NCBI GenBank assembly: GCA_018524725.1
Contig: JAEUWP010000109.1
Span: 1-43,440, forward strand
DNA length: 43,440 nt
Reading direction: 5' to 3'
From: Podaxis mareebaensis
Taxonomy: Eukaryota > Basidiomycota > Agaricomycetes > Agaricales > Agaricaceae
Both the position numbers and the translations under genes were made by a program. This document shows positions 1 to 11,201 of this stretch, in pieces; positions within the stretch are counted from its first letter, which is position 1; each line of letters starts with the position of its first letter. Under the pieces are notes generated by a model, which was not told the DNA's origin, made no database searches, and saw nothing but the letters and a program-made list of their open reading frames with translations.

Positions 1-2302
1 GGCGTGTCACAAATGTTATACCTGAGCGACCCATTCATGTACTCCAGGCATCTGAGCGCAAGTTCTGCATGGCCGTCAACGGGAGCGAGAGGTGTGAATA
101 GGGAAAATTGTTCTGGCGGACAGCGGTTGGGGTCTGTGAGAAATTCTGGAAAGGATGCATGAAATGCGGTAACTGGAGCGTTTTCCTCGGTAGGAACGTG
201 AATGACGGAGTTGAGCCGTGACAAATACTTCTTTGGCTCCCGTATTCTGCTCAGCGCGCCAAGGGCGTTGATTGATAACGGATGCCGGAGAAATACGATG
301 AACGAGAGGAGGGTCTTCATGTGAGGCAATACTCTTTCTTTTTGCTCATCAGAGACTCGCTTGAGAATACCTTTGAGAATACCTCCGTAGAGCTCGTCGA
401 TGGTCGAGGTTTGTTGGTGGCTCCACGCACGCTCCGCCAAGAACGTGAGGTGCTCTTTGTAAAGGTCCTCGCCGTCTCGAATATAGCGCCGTGCTGTAGA
501 TGCATAGATGAAAAGTTTCCCGGAGTTTTTGACAATTTGGGACAGTTCGCTCTCTGGCGGCCACTCTTCATCGTTATCCGGATCATAGTCCCTCTTGATC
601 TTGGCCAGTGATACCTCCAAATATATTCGAATATCCTTCTCCACTACGTCTTTCTCGATCTCGTGAAGCAAGAAAATGTCATGGGAATGCTGCGACGATC
701 TGAAGGCGGATCTAATGAGATAGTCGTCTCTGCTGACAAGAAGGAACTTGAGGGGAAGGCTCGGTGCAGAATCGAGAATGAGCTGGATGAGGCGGTAGAC
801 AATGTAAAGGTCTGTACACTCGTCGAGAGCATCGATGACAACAATCTTGTAAACCCCGACCCGACCATTAATAATCGTCTGCAGTGGGTCACGAATGAGG
901 GCTTGGAACTGCTCTTTCAAGTCGTTCGATTCCGCAAGATCCGGTTCCTTCTCGAGCGCCTGCACAACCCCGGCTGTCATAGCAGGCGAACCCCTGGAAA
1001 ATTGGTGTGCCATGCCTGGGATGATGTGGCGGGCATCGCTCGTTGTATTTGACGCCCGAGAACAAAAGAAACTCGCCCCAAGCATCTGCCGTTTCTCCAT
1101 GAGCTCACAAAATGACTGAGCGATCGTCGACTTTCCGATGCCCGCCATCCCAACGAGCCAATACACCTTCGGGCGTTGCTCATCAGGGGCCCAGTCCTCC
1201 AACGTTTTGAGGACATCAACACGTGTGCCAGGCATACATCCTGTGGGATCGCCATAGGCAGAGCGGCGCGTTTTATACGAAGCGCCTCCGGTACGAAGTT
1301 TATCAATCGAGCCTGTTATAATGTGAGGATTATAAGTCGTCGTTCTCATGAAGGCAGAGTAGCTTACGGGAATTTAGCAACTGTCAACGGAACATATGAG
1401 GCTGATCGTACTTCCTCAACCATAAAATTACTTACCTGCAACATATTCTGTACAGTGACGTTGGCGCGCAACTGTATATCGATCTGCAGAATGTAATCAG
1501 TACCGTGCCCACACAACCATCCTCCATAGTTTGCACAAGCAGGTTGAACACATACGAGAAAGAGATCGCAAACACTGTTGAGATCTTTCAACATCCTTTG
1601 TATCGTCCCAGCATCCTTCGAAACTTGAGCAATGCGGGTCGGTAATGATCGATCTTGCAAGTGCTGGATGACTTTAACAAAACGCTCGGTAGCTCTGTGG
1701 GATCGCCGGAGAGAAATCAGCTATGATTGCAAGAGGCGAGACCGATACTCACGTGGAGAAACTTTCGACTCTCCCTTCAATCACCTTCAATCCACCTTCT
1801 TCCTTGTATCGTCGCACTAGTAATAAGATAGCGTTGGATCTTTTCTCGAGGGTTGTTAACTCCTCCTTGTTTGCTGATACGCCCTGCCAAGAGTAACTCA
1901 GTGACGTGAATAGCATAGAAATCGCTTGCGCACATCGAAGATTTTGTAAATTGTCCAGAATCCGGCTGCGGCAGCTTTCAAGGGTAGGCAGAGGTCAGAA
2001 CATTCCTTAAGACCTTCTGCTACGACTGCCAATCCATGAAGAGCTGTGATGCCTACTGCCTTCCCTTTCTCGAGCGGTGTTTGTGGATTTTGCTGAGGTT
2101 CCGGGACGATATCCAGATATTCGTTACCAGAGGCAGGTGCAGGGGTTTGGGCTGTTTGGTGAACCTGAGGGGTGGCAGGTGCGCGGGGAGGCGTTTCGGC
2201 GCTTTGGAAGGCATGAGGAGCTGCAGGGGCTGCGAGGACTGAGGTGCTTGCGATGATTGCGTCTCGTGTTTTCCTGTTGCGGCGTCTTAGCCAAGAGGAC
2301 AT
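1..2302 (-). CDS. NACHT-domain NLR-like protein (C-terminus outside window)
   Basis: A STAND-type P-loop NTPase resembling the NLR-like receptors expanded in Agaricomycetes, presumed to act in non-self recognition or cell death. Predicted exons: 2302-1934, 1883-1753, 1694-1556, 1483-1436, 1380-1368 and 1312 to beyond position 1; about 670 residues are visible. The N-terminal 230 residues are a Pro/Ala-rich leader followed by a helical region. The NACHT domain shows CMPGTR (259-264), Walker A GMAGIGKST (288-296) and Walker B KIVVIDALDEC (389-399). It is followed by the usual post-NACHT helical region containing HASFPEFLTDP. The expected C-terminal repeats (WD40, TPR or ankyrin) would lie left of the window. 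The fifth exon is only 13 nt and is needed to keep frame. The start at 2302 is the first ATG of an open exon. Family assignment is secure; biological role is inference. Confidence 0.85.
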
Positions 2303-3106
2303 CGTAAATCGATTAGCTCAGGGTAAGTGTCGGTCGATGTCGATGAGGGTGGGTCAACGTTGAACGGACAAGCAGATAGCTGTGAGAGTGGCTGTTGGCC
2401 TCGAGGCATGAGATTGACGCTCGGTACCAAAGCTCTTACGTTGATCGCGGGCAATTTCAGTGAGAAGCTCCCTTGGCGCCTAGTAGCAACATACCTATAC
2501 CGCCATTCTACCCTTCAACTTCTGGTCATACACTTCCAGCGCATATCCATGCCCCTCCTGATTTCAGCAAGCATGAAGCTTTGATGTATGTCCAGGTTGT
2601 AGACCCATTGCATATGTATTTCACAAACCCCTCTAATCAGAACGGGTAAATACCCTCGTTCCCCCTTCCTAATTAGAAGATTTTCTTGGTAGTGTCAGGT
2701 GCATCAGGCTAGAACCGAGGAACATTCAAGCCTGTTGCAGCAAGATAAGGGCCACGCAATCTGCTAGTACAAAAACAGGTTCCGTACAAATTTACGTGTT
2801 ACAAGCAACAAGACATCAACCAAAGCCACATCGAAAGCTAAGCCAAAAGAAGCGTAAAACACGGAGAACGTGGAGGCTCGAGGAGAAAAGGCGCTCTCAA
2901 TTATCGAATCTCATCAACAGCCACACGGGCAAACAGCTAACAAAGTCATACACCACATCAATCCTCGCAGCAGTATTCCCAGTAGCAATAGTACTACAAA
3001 CATACCACGGGTTCACCTGGTTATGCACTCCCAAGCCCGGCGGGCCAAACAATGGAGTGACAAAGTTCGGGATCATCTACATACCACGATTCGTGATCCA
3101 CGTCGT
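2303..3106. other. intergenic, NLR promoter side
   Basis: No gene is supported here. It separates the 5' end of the NLR from the 3' end of SEH1, both on the minus strand, so it holds the NLR promoter and the SEH1 terminator. An open plus frame through 2796-3290 has no family signature and runs antisense to the last SEH1 exon. Confidence 0.5.
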
Positions 3107-4968
3107 TTACTCCATATCAACGTCTCGCTGGTCAGCCTGCGACCCAGGTTCAGACTCCTCTGCTTGTTCGACGCCAATACTCCCAGCGGACTTCCATTCC
3201 CCGTCAGGTCCTGCCTTCCACAACCTTATACGTCCGTCATTCCCGGCTGATGATAGCATTGTTCTGGATATGCGTGTATTGCATGAGTAAAGGAGTGGTG
3301 AGGAAGAAAAGGATTTATGTCAGCTGAAAGGGGGAAAAATAAAGTGCAATTGTACTTACCCAGTAATGTTCCATTCCACCTTGCTCACTGCGGACCTATC
3401 AGTCGATACAAAGTTGAGATCAGTGGTGTGTCTTGGTGGAGCAAGAAAAAGAGAGACGGCAGGATCGAGATGGGAAAAGTGAGAAGCGACGATACTGGCG
3501 CTCATTCCAGAAAAACAGGTCAAACGAGAAAAGAAATCAATAAAAGAAAGATTAAAGAAAATACGCACTTATGTTCAACCTTAGCCACCGAAATGACACT
3601 CCACCTCGTCTCCTCACTCTCAGACGCATCCTTCCCATCGTCCGCCTCCAACTCTTCCCCAGGTTGCACGCGCCAAATACGTACACTCCCATCCCGACTC
3701 CCTGTCGCTATCAAATGATATGAACGCCCGCATGAAGGTGCCCAACATAATGACGTGATCGCGGACTTGGTTTGCGCAGTCTTGTCAGACTCGGTGACGG
3801 GTTGCGCGGGGTTTATGGGTCCTGGTAGGGAGGGCGTAGTCATCGGTGCTGCAGGTGTACTAGAGGAGGGCTGGGGCGAGGGATCGAGTGTGAGGAGGGT
3901 GATGTGACGTCGGGAGGGTGTTAGTTGTACGATCTTGAAAAAAAAAAGCACAAGTTATGAGACATGAGAACGCAATGTAAGAGAAACTATACCTTGACAA
4001 CCCCAGAAGTACCTGCACTAGCAGCCAAAATCTCACCCCAGTACCGATCCTTGCACCATGAAAGACACCAACCCCCATCTGCTTCACGATTCCCAGCACC
4101 ATGTCTTGCCTGGCTGTTCATCGCAGCGTTCTGCTGCAAGCCCTGTGAGAGCGCCTGGGCATGGTCAGCATAGTTATTTTTATCAAATGTAGAGGTCGTT
4201 TGGGTGGGTGTGGAAAGTGCGACGGTGTGGGCACGGGAGTAATAGGTGGGCGTGGAGGACGCGGGAAGGTTGAGGATATCAATGTCTTGTAGAAGTTGCC
4301 AGCTTGTGAGGGAAGATTGGTCGATGCACTCATAGATCCGGAGGATATTGTCTGATGCGATGGTGGCCTATGGACGCGTCGTGAGATTGCATTTCATCTT
4401 AGGCACAATGTCCCTACCAGCTTGAGACCAAAGTAGTGGGGAGCGAACTCGACATCGCGTACGGTCCCTTTGGACTCTGCCATCACGTTCCGTTCAATCC
4501 AACGTGACACCGGCTGCGACTGAGCGCCACTAGCGCTATTCCCCAGTTGAGAATCGAGGAGCGCGCTGGGTGGTGCTTGTTCCCAGACCTTTGCAGTACG
4601 ATCGAACGAGCAAGATGCAAGAACTGAACCAAATTCTGGATGCGCCCAGCTAACTTTGGACACTGGGGCTTCGTGTGCCTAGAGAAAATGCCACTTCAGA
4701 AACAGATTTGATTGTGATGAGCGAGTATGGATGAGCGCGCACTTTCCATTCGTCTTGTACGCGCCACGAGCCATCGTTTTCATCGAGTTGCCAGACCTTT
4801 ACTCTGTCGTTGACGGCGTTAGCTTGTGTAGATCTGGCGTCTCTGAGTTAAAATGTATGCGTACCTCTGATCGAGACTACAGGTAGCAAGACGGAGGCCG
4901 TAGAAGTCGTATGCCGCGTCCGTGACAAGGTCGTCGTGGGCATGTTGGATCAATCCTGTTTGTATCAT
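3107..4968 (-). CDS. SEH1: nucleoporin SEH1 (WD40; Nup84/Y-complex and SEA/GATOR2 subunit)
   Basis: A WD40 beta-propeller scaffold protein of the nuclear pore Y complex and of the SEA/GATOR2 complex at the vacuole. Predicted exons: 4968-4865, 4803-4743, 4678-4418, 4367-3993, 3933-3569, 3395-3360 and 3263-3107, all phase-consistent, giving 452 aa. Recognisable blades include YDFYGLRLATCSLDQRVKVW near the N-terminus, FGSVLASCSFDRTAKVWEQ, the ASDNILRIYECID strand, LIATGSRDGSVRIWRV, and a last blade with VEWNITGTMLSSAGNDGRI RLW. It is longer than the ~350 aa typical of the family because of low-complexity insertions (Ser/Thr/Pro-rich stretches after the first blades and near IVQLTPSRRH). The 36-nt sixth exon encodes the start of the last blade. 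It is divergent from URA5 with 123 bp between start codons. Confidence 0.9.
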
Positions 4969-5091
4969 CGCTGTAGAATCCTTGGAGAGACGTACCTTAT
5001 GAACATCATGGGGGTGTCAGAACATCGCTACCACGTGACCGCCACCGCTAAGATTAGATTTTGAAAGTCTTTGGTATCTTTGACAAACACA
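4969..5091. promoter_or_regulatory. shared bidirectional promoter SEH1/URA5
   Basis: Only 123 bp separate the start codons of SEH1 (minus, 4968) and URA5 (plus, 5092), so both 5' leaders and core promoters must be packed here. No clear TATA box is visible in either direction. That the promoters are shared is inference from the spacing. Confidence 0.6.
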
Positions 5092-5846
5092 ATGACTATC
5101 TCCGCACTCCCAGACTACAAATCTCAGCTGATTGAGCATGCCATGGCCGTAGGCGCACTCAAATTTGGCACTTTCACCCTCAAATCCGGACGGTACGTCT
5201 TCCGAACACAACGAATACGCAAATTATCCGAACGTTATGTTGGGCCGCTAGGATATCACCGTACTTCTTCAACGCTGGACTATTGTGTACAGGCCCCATA
5301 CTAGCAACGCTGGCTAGTGCATATGCAGCTACTATCGTAGAAGCTCAGTCCTCAAACTCAAACTCAAATCCTTTACCAAATTTCGAGGTTCTCTTCGGCC
5401 CTGCTTATAAGGGTATCCCCTTCGCATCTACAACGGCCCTTCTGCTTCACACCCAACACAACATCCCAGTAGGATTTGCTTATGACCGGAAAGAAGCAAA
5501 GGACCATGGGGAGGGAGGAAAGATGGTTGGTGTGTCTGTGCAAGGGAAGAAGGTGGTCATCTTGGACGATGTTATGACTTCTGGAAAGGCCGTCCGTGGC
5601 GCTATTGAGACGGTCAAAGAGAATGGGGGCGAGATTGTCGGTGTTATTCAAGCGCTTGATAGGGAGGAGGTTGGACAGGACGGGGTTAGCAGTACTGTGA
5701 AAGAGGTGGAGGGTATTGTCGGAGAGGGGAGAGTGAGATCGATTTTGAAGATGCGCGATCTTATGACTTGGCTGGAAAGGAATGGTATGCGGAAGGAACT
5801 AGAGGATATGCGTGTATATTGGGAGAAGTATGGACTGAAGAATTGA
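5092..5846 (+). CDS. URA5: orotate phosphoribosyltransferase
   Basis: Converts orotate plus PRPP to orotidine 5'-monophosphate in de novo pyrimidine synthesis; a cytosolic homodimer in fungi. Exons 5092-5192 and 5252-5846 with a 59-bp intron; 231 aa, the usual length. Family signatures: GALKFGTFTLKSGRISPYFF near the N-terminus, GPAYKGIPFA in the middle and the PRPP-binding loop VVILDDVMTSGKAV. The start at 5092 is chosen because MTISALPDYKSQLIEHA aligns with the family N-terminus; the frame is open a few codons upstream but lacks an ATG. The intron falls in the Arg codon just before ISPYFFNAG. Intact and very likely functional. Confidence 0.96.
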
Positions 5847-6419
5847 GGATGATAAGGTACTAGTCAGTGTTGTATTTTTTCATTTTTATTTTGGATATCT
5901 CAATACAGCGGATCGCAGAGCCGACCACGGAAATGGAAAACAGGACGGATCCCTACCAGCACTAAACCTCCATTTCATGCATGCATTTTTTTATTACTGT
6001 GAACATCAAGTACAACATAGTCGTAATCGGGTACTCTGGATACCGCTCGCTTGCCCACTCACTCACCAGATGTCTTTCCTTATAAGTCTTTGAAGAGGGT
6101 CACACCCTTTTACTCTAGATCGTGACGACCAAAAATGGCAATATGAGATAACTCCCGGACTCACTTGGTCGTTACCTACCGACGCAGCGGACATGCCAAT
6201 GCGCTGGCCACGTCCAACGGAACCAAGTCAGTCCCTTTGGTATCGTCGCTACTAGAGTCGACGAAAGAGTTTATGGGTATCAGAGGGGCGCTAAGGGTAG
6301 ATAACATGTGACATTATTATCAACCTTCCGCCGTCTTCTTTCCCCCGCCGGATGCTACTACGTGCGACCCTCGCTGATAAATCTCACACAAGTTAATCCC
6401 AACTTCCCTTCCAAGACTC
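5847..6419. other. intergenic
   Basis: No coding signal. Contains the URA5 3' end, with T-rich runs near 5873-5890 and 5985-5995, and the presumed promoter of the hydrolase that starts at 6420. Confidence 0.5.
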
Positions 6420-6959
6420 ATGAGCTTTAGAACTGCTGTCGCGTATTTGCCTGATGGCAATGATATCTGCTACATGGATTCAGGACCTGTTAAAGGTTCA
6501 TCGACATATACGACTATCATCATGCTGCACGGAACCGGGTTCAATTCCCGTAAGCTCGCACTTCCTGCATCTCGACATCTTGTCGACCACTTTTAATCAT
6601 AGACGTCTTCGAACCCTTGTTCCCGTTGGCTGCGCAAACCGGTTTGCGCATTATTGCCATTCAGCGCAGGGAATACAGAGGTTCGTCGGGTTATACCGAC
6701 GCCGAACTTGATGGCCTGCGCAAGGGTGACCCAGTGTTCCTGGATCGATTGGCAACCTTACTTGGTCACCTCATCCAATACCTGATCCGAACTCATGATC
6801 TACCAGAGCCCAACGCTGAGCGGACCGAGGGTGGTGTGGCCCTTTTGGGATGGTCAATGGGCTGCGCAACGACGATTACGTTGCTCTCTGACGCTAGCTT
6901 GTTCAGTCCAGACCAGTACCAGCTCCTGCGCCGTTATTTGATCAAGGTCATATTCTACG
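6420..6959 (+). CDS. alpha/beta-hydrolase fold protein, 3'-truncated
   Basis: A serine hydrolase of the alpha/beta-hydrolase fold, substrate unknown. Exon 1 6420-6549 and exon 2 6603-6959 (53-bp intron). MLHGTGFNS supplies the HG oxyanion-type motif, YRGSSGYT follows, and GWSMGC is the nucleophile elbow (G-x-S-x-G) carrying the catalytic Ser. After about 160 residues, at LLRRYLIKVIFY, recognisable similarity stops. The next exon, which should carry the acid and His of the triad, is not found. An ambiguous base (n) sits at 6985, just downstream, so the loss may be an assembly join and not a biological deletion. A decayed relative of the missing region begins near 7828. Confidence 0.7.
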
Positions 6960-7827
6960 GTACGGTTCCCGAGTTCAACATCTGNTTTGTGGTTTTTAGT
7001 ACATTTCAGTATATGTATTGATATTTTTTGGTATGTATAGTTTCAGCCTTTCTGCTGATGGGAGCTTAAAACCCCAAACCATGCATGTATTTCGGATGCC
7101 CTATTCATTGCACGGATTGATTGTCACTGGCTGCTACTGGCAGTCTCGCCCTCTTCCGATAAATGGTGAATTGAGACCACCCTTGAACGTTTGAGCATAC
7201 TCTGTTACAAAAGGCCAACACTGCGCATAGCCGGCGTGTCAACCATAACTAACAGGATATCGGATTAGGTTAACGGTAATCAAAGACATTTGATCGAGGT
7301 CTATGGCAAGACGATACCTGGGTCAGACAACTCCTAACTAGCGATAGGCTGTGCACATTTCATCTCCTGCATCGTGGTTTTTAGTTTGTAGCCTTTACTC
7401 TTACTCTTCGCAACTCCCATGAGCTTCATAGCTCATCTGCTCCTTTCGTTCGTCACCCTCAATACCCACCCACTTACTGTACCTGTCTGCAACACATCTT
7501 TGACCTCGGATTGACTTGAGCATGACCGGCCAATTCGGCTCCCTCTGTCATAGTCATATTCATTTTCGCCGTGGTGTCTTCGTAACCTTTTCCCTCTCAC
7601 AAGTTGATATTCAAGAGAGCTTGAACAGCCAAACATGCCGTTTATCCACATATTGAGTCCCTCACTCATCCTTATTATTCTGTCATTATTCTGTCTCCCA
7701 TCCGCTTCTTTGTTATTGTCCTATATAGTGTAAGTATAGATCCCGCCGGTATCATCACTATAGAATCGAGGGTGGGGACATGTGCCAGAGGTTGAGCTGC
7801 CAAGTGGGATGAATTGACCTTCATAAA
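6960..7827. other. non-coding stretch with an ambiguous base
   Basis: Holds the single n at 6985 and A/T-rich sequence after it. No coding frame with family motifs was found on either strand. It separates the truncated hydrolase from its decayed relative and may contain an assembly junction. Confidence 0.4.
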
Positions 7828-8640
7828 TGTGACTCAGTGCTCTCCGAGCAACTGGTGACTTTACTTGGTCACCTCTTTCAATACCTGTTCGCGCTTGTTA
7901 TCTGATCCTAACGGATAGGAGGGGACGTCGCCGTGGTTAGGACTGTCTGTATTGGTCCTTTCCCTGCTCCCAGATGCTGGCCTATTGAGTCGAAGGCGTG
8001 ATGACCTCTTACGACGTTCTCCATCCAAGTCCATAATATTGAAGGACGCAGCCCCCCAGTTTAGTACCTGCTCGAATTCATTATAATTGATTCTGTCCAG
8101 AGATCCCTTGAACACCATCATCCCTTCCTCAACTGATGGGCGGTGCCTATTCCATGTTTCGAACGCTCCTGAGGCTTTGTCAGCTCCCACCTTGACAATC
8201 CGGCAGAATGGGACGCAGACCCGAAGAAATTCGATCCCTGTCTTCATACCGAACGGGCCACAACTGATCCCCGGCCCCAGGAACAGTGGGAGAAGATCTT
8301 CCGAGGAAAAGAGGATGTAAGAAGCGAATCTCTTATGTACATATATCCTTTCATGTGCTCAGAATATGCCCAGTTGCAGAGTGGTTGGTTCCGGTTATGA
8401 TGAAGCCTTACTTTCTAGAATGGAAGGGCCGATACAAACTACTGTCCGGGACTTGGCACAGTACGCGTCATTTCTTCTCGTGACAATTTCCTACATCTTG
8501 CTGGGTGTCACACCGACGCGCGTCCCGGGGGTATCAATTACAACATGCGAATGTCTTACCAGAAATGGAAGTCAATCATAAAGCGCTCGTGAGGCTCCTA
8601 TCTTTCGAAGTCGTCAGGGATAAGAAGCATCCGTGAGCCC
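7828..8640 (+). pseudogene. decayed alpha/beta-hydrolase paralogue
   Basis: Similarity to the hydrolase at 6420-6959 resumes here. Positions 7831-7890 match 6728-6786 at nucleotide level, including the shared run TTACTTGGTCACCTC. Later pieces appear in shifting plus frames: LPDAGLLS (compare LSDASLFS), then a charged stretch with TERATTDPRPQEQWEKIF near 8230-8300. After that come SRMEGPIQTTVRDLAQYASF near 8410-8475 and VLPEMEVNH near 8552-8580. These correspond in order to the C-terminal half of the hydrolase family. Several frameshifts and stops separate the pieces, so no protein can be made. It could be a tandem duplicate that decayed, or the displaced remains of the truncated gene's 3' half. 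Confidence 0.6.
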
Positions 8641-9142
8641 AACTACCTGTTGTTTCCTCCATTCTCCTGACTATTTCTGGCTGATATGTCTCGCCCATGG
8701 CATCGGGACCCGCCATACGATTTCCTAGCGGCACTTGCAAATGGCGCACGGCGTAGATAAAGGCATTTCATCCTTAACCCCAAAATACATTCACAATGAC
8801 TTAACGACTGTCTCTCGAGTTCCGAAGACACCGCGGGAGCCAGGAACCGTCCCCCAACTCACCGTAAGCTTCAAGAGGAACTGTTGTAGTCTCCCACCAG
8901 CGCAGGGCTCATTCCCTGTTGCTCCACAATTTAGGCCACATTTCCGCGTGGAAACACATTAGATATCACCGCCGCCATCTTCGATTACCAAGCATCCGTC
9001 AGACCGCGAGAACAGAGCAATAAAATGGGACTATGCCATGCCCGATAATGAGCAATGTTAACCACACGTTTCCTACCAGCTTGAGTCTTATATCGCGCAT
9101 AATCCCCCTCAGAACGTTGACCTAACAATCGCACGATCTGTC
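8641..9142. other. intergenic
   Basis: No gene recognised. Presumed promoter of the SDR gene that starts at 9143. Confidence 0.4.
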
Positions 9143-10449
9143 ATGGAAAATCGAGTAGCTCTTGTTACAGGTGCAGCCCAAGGAATTGGCCGAGCCATCT
9201 CTCTGCGTTTGGCCAAAGATGGATTCGACGTTGCTGTAGACGATATAGGAAGCAAGGTCACAGAGCTTAATTCGCTTACGAAGGAGATTCATAGTCTCGG
9301 AAGGAAAGCAATTGCACTCACTGAGGACGTGACGAAGGAGGATCGAGTTAAGGACATGGTGGAACAGACTGTGACCGCACTGGGTCACCTTGACGTGGTG
9401 CGTGTTGTCTCTGTCATCTGCTCATTCAGAGAGGAGAACTTAAATACATACTGAACTATGTCAATACTAAATGTCAAGATGGTCGCGAATGCAGGTGTTG
9501 GTCCTAGGAAGGTTACGACTATAGTTGAAGGTTTGTGTATCTAGCTTGGTCGAGGAGACGGAGGTTCACTGTGTCTCCACCTCGATCCTGACACACAGCG
9601 GATTTGTCAGCATGGGAGGCGCTCTGGGCCGTAAACATTCGAGGGGTCGTTCTTTGTTATAAATATGCCGCGCAACAGATGATCAAGCAGGGTTCTGGAG
9701 GGAGAATAATCGGTATTGTAGTGTCTCTTCATCTTCCCCTGTCATTGTCGCCTAACTTGGCACCTAACAGGTGCTGCTTCCATCTGCGCCTTGAAAGGCG
9801 GGTGCTCCTGTACATGCCCGCGCTAAGGACCGAGATTAACAGATCATGCAAGGATACGCTACACTGGGCGACTATTGTATATCAAAAGCTGCGGTCCGGT
9901 CTTTGACCCAGTCAACCGGTGCGTCCCAGCCAAGTTATATTTGAAGTGACATTCCGACAAATCCTGTTTTATGATTATAGCACAAGAATTGAAAGAACAT
10001 AACATAACAGTGAACACATACGCTCCAGGCATCACCGATACCGCGTTGGGTGAGCACCAATTCAAACAACTCATAATGACGCCATTGATTGAGATCCTAC
10101 AGCCCGAAATGATGATTATGACAAGCAATTCGGCGGGGAGCCGACCTCAGGTGCCAAGTATGTAAGTCGCGAATCACCGGCTTCTGCAGCAACGCGAAAA
10201 GACTCAATATCTTCACATCATCCTTGCACCAACTAATGGCAGATTATGCGCATGCCAGACGCGAAGACGGGCAATGTCGATAGCGTAGCTAGTCTCGTGT
10301 CTTATCTTGCTTCACCAGAAGCTCATTTCATCACGGGTACGTTTGATATAGTTTCAATCTCCATTATCATCCCGCATCCACCTCGGTAATGTGCTGATAA
10401 CGGGAAAATAGGCCAGACGATGGTGGTAGATGGCGGTGCAACTCTTTAA
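9143..10449 (+). CDS. short-chain dehydrogenase/reductase (diacetyl/acetoin reductase-like)
   Basis: A classical SDR oxidoreductase, 257 aa over nine predicted exons: 9143-9397, 9479-9530, 9599-9712, 9771-9797, 9853-9918, 9981-10049, 10103-10161, 10243-10336 and 10412-10449. Cofactor motif TGAAQGIG (9-16) and an Asp-rich end of beta-2 (VAVDDIG) point to NAD(H). The NAG motif is in exon 2 (VANAGVG). The catalytic set is Ser144, Tyr157 and Lys161 (YCISK). YAPGITDTAL and the C-terminal FITGQTMVVDGGATL fit the acetoin/diacetyl reductase-like subgroup. The fourth intron (9798-9852, 55 bp) only works with a GC donor; a GT donor breaks the frame. Substrate is not determined by sequence. Alternative: a slightly damaged copy with one frameshift. 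Confidence 0.88.
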
Positions 10450-10870
10450 ATACAACCGAGAACACTGGCGTCATCGCGTTGCGCTTGATAGCGACACACA
10501 ACAGCTAATGTTGAGATTTTATTTCGCCCCCAACCTTTGCGCATGCACAATGAAATACTAAGTTAGCTTAAACGATTCTCCTTATCTTCTCCTGCGTCAG
10601 AGCAGCGGCCGGAAGCTACGAAGTCGTAACTCGAGGATGAGCTTTTTTGAAATGAGGAGTACATTATTAGCGAACATATGGCATATATCACTCACAGAGA
10701 CCTGCGAAGATATGCCTCCGGTATAAGAGGCTTCCTGAAGCGCACCGATGGTTGGAAGACTGCAACGACAGACCTTCATATCAATCAATCGTGCAGCTTA
10801 CAGTGAGCACCGGAGCTCTTCCTCGCCCTGATCACCATCTTACGTCCAACAGCCTCCTGCCTCATACGCC
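10450..10870. other. intergenic
   Basis: Between the SDR stop and the start of the small SMP-family gene. No coding or RNA signal recognised. Confidence 0.4.
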
Positions 10871-11201
10871 ATGTCGAACAGAAGGAACCCCACGAAAACC
10901 TCCGACGCGTCCAGGATCCAGTCCACCCAGGTTTGTGTGCTCGCTCGATACTAAGACGAGACAGTTTTATGAACGTGTTCCCCCGCAGGCGAAATCCGGC
11001 AACCCCACAGGAGCTAATAGCTTCCCGAGTCGCACTCAGTCCGCCGCCGCGAATAATGTGAATAGGGGTGTTGTTAACCCCAATGGAGGAGCCACTAGTG
11101 GCACTACAAGAACAAGTTCCCCGAGGACAACTACTTCAAGAACCACTCCAGCTTCCACTACTGGTACGGGAAAGGCGACCGGGGGTACTTCGAGAAAGTA
11201 A
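10871..11201 (+). CDS. small SMP-domain (seed maturation protein-like) protein
   Basis: A 90-aa protein in two exons, 10871-10930 and 10989-11201, with a 58-bp intron. The N-terminal half carries SDASRIQSTQAKSGN and then SFPSRTQSAAANN. This arrangement (DASRIQS, A-K/R-x-G, F-x-x-R-x-Q-S/A-A) is what I recognise from short fungal SMP-domain proteins. The family name comes from plant late-embryogenesis proteins; the fungal role is unknown. The C-terminal half is low-complexity Gly/Thr/Ser, probably disordered. The start codon is the first ATG that places the motif near the N-terminus, and the intron falls exactly before AKSGN. Confidence 0.7.

Noticed and set aside
2796..3290. 164-codon plus frame
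   Set aside because: Runs antisense to the last SEH1 exon and its 3' flank and has no family motif.
5071..5091. Upstream extension of URA5
   Set aside because: Frame is open but begins at TTG; the ATG at 5092 gives the family N-terminus.
6537..6549. GGGTTCAATTCCC resembling a tRNA T-loop
   Set aside because: No matching acceptor, D-arm or anticodon arm could be folded around it; it is the coding end of hydrolase exon 1.
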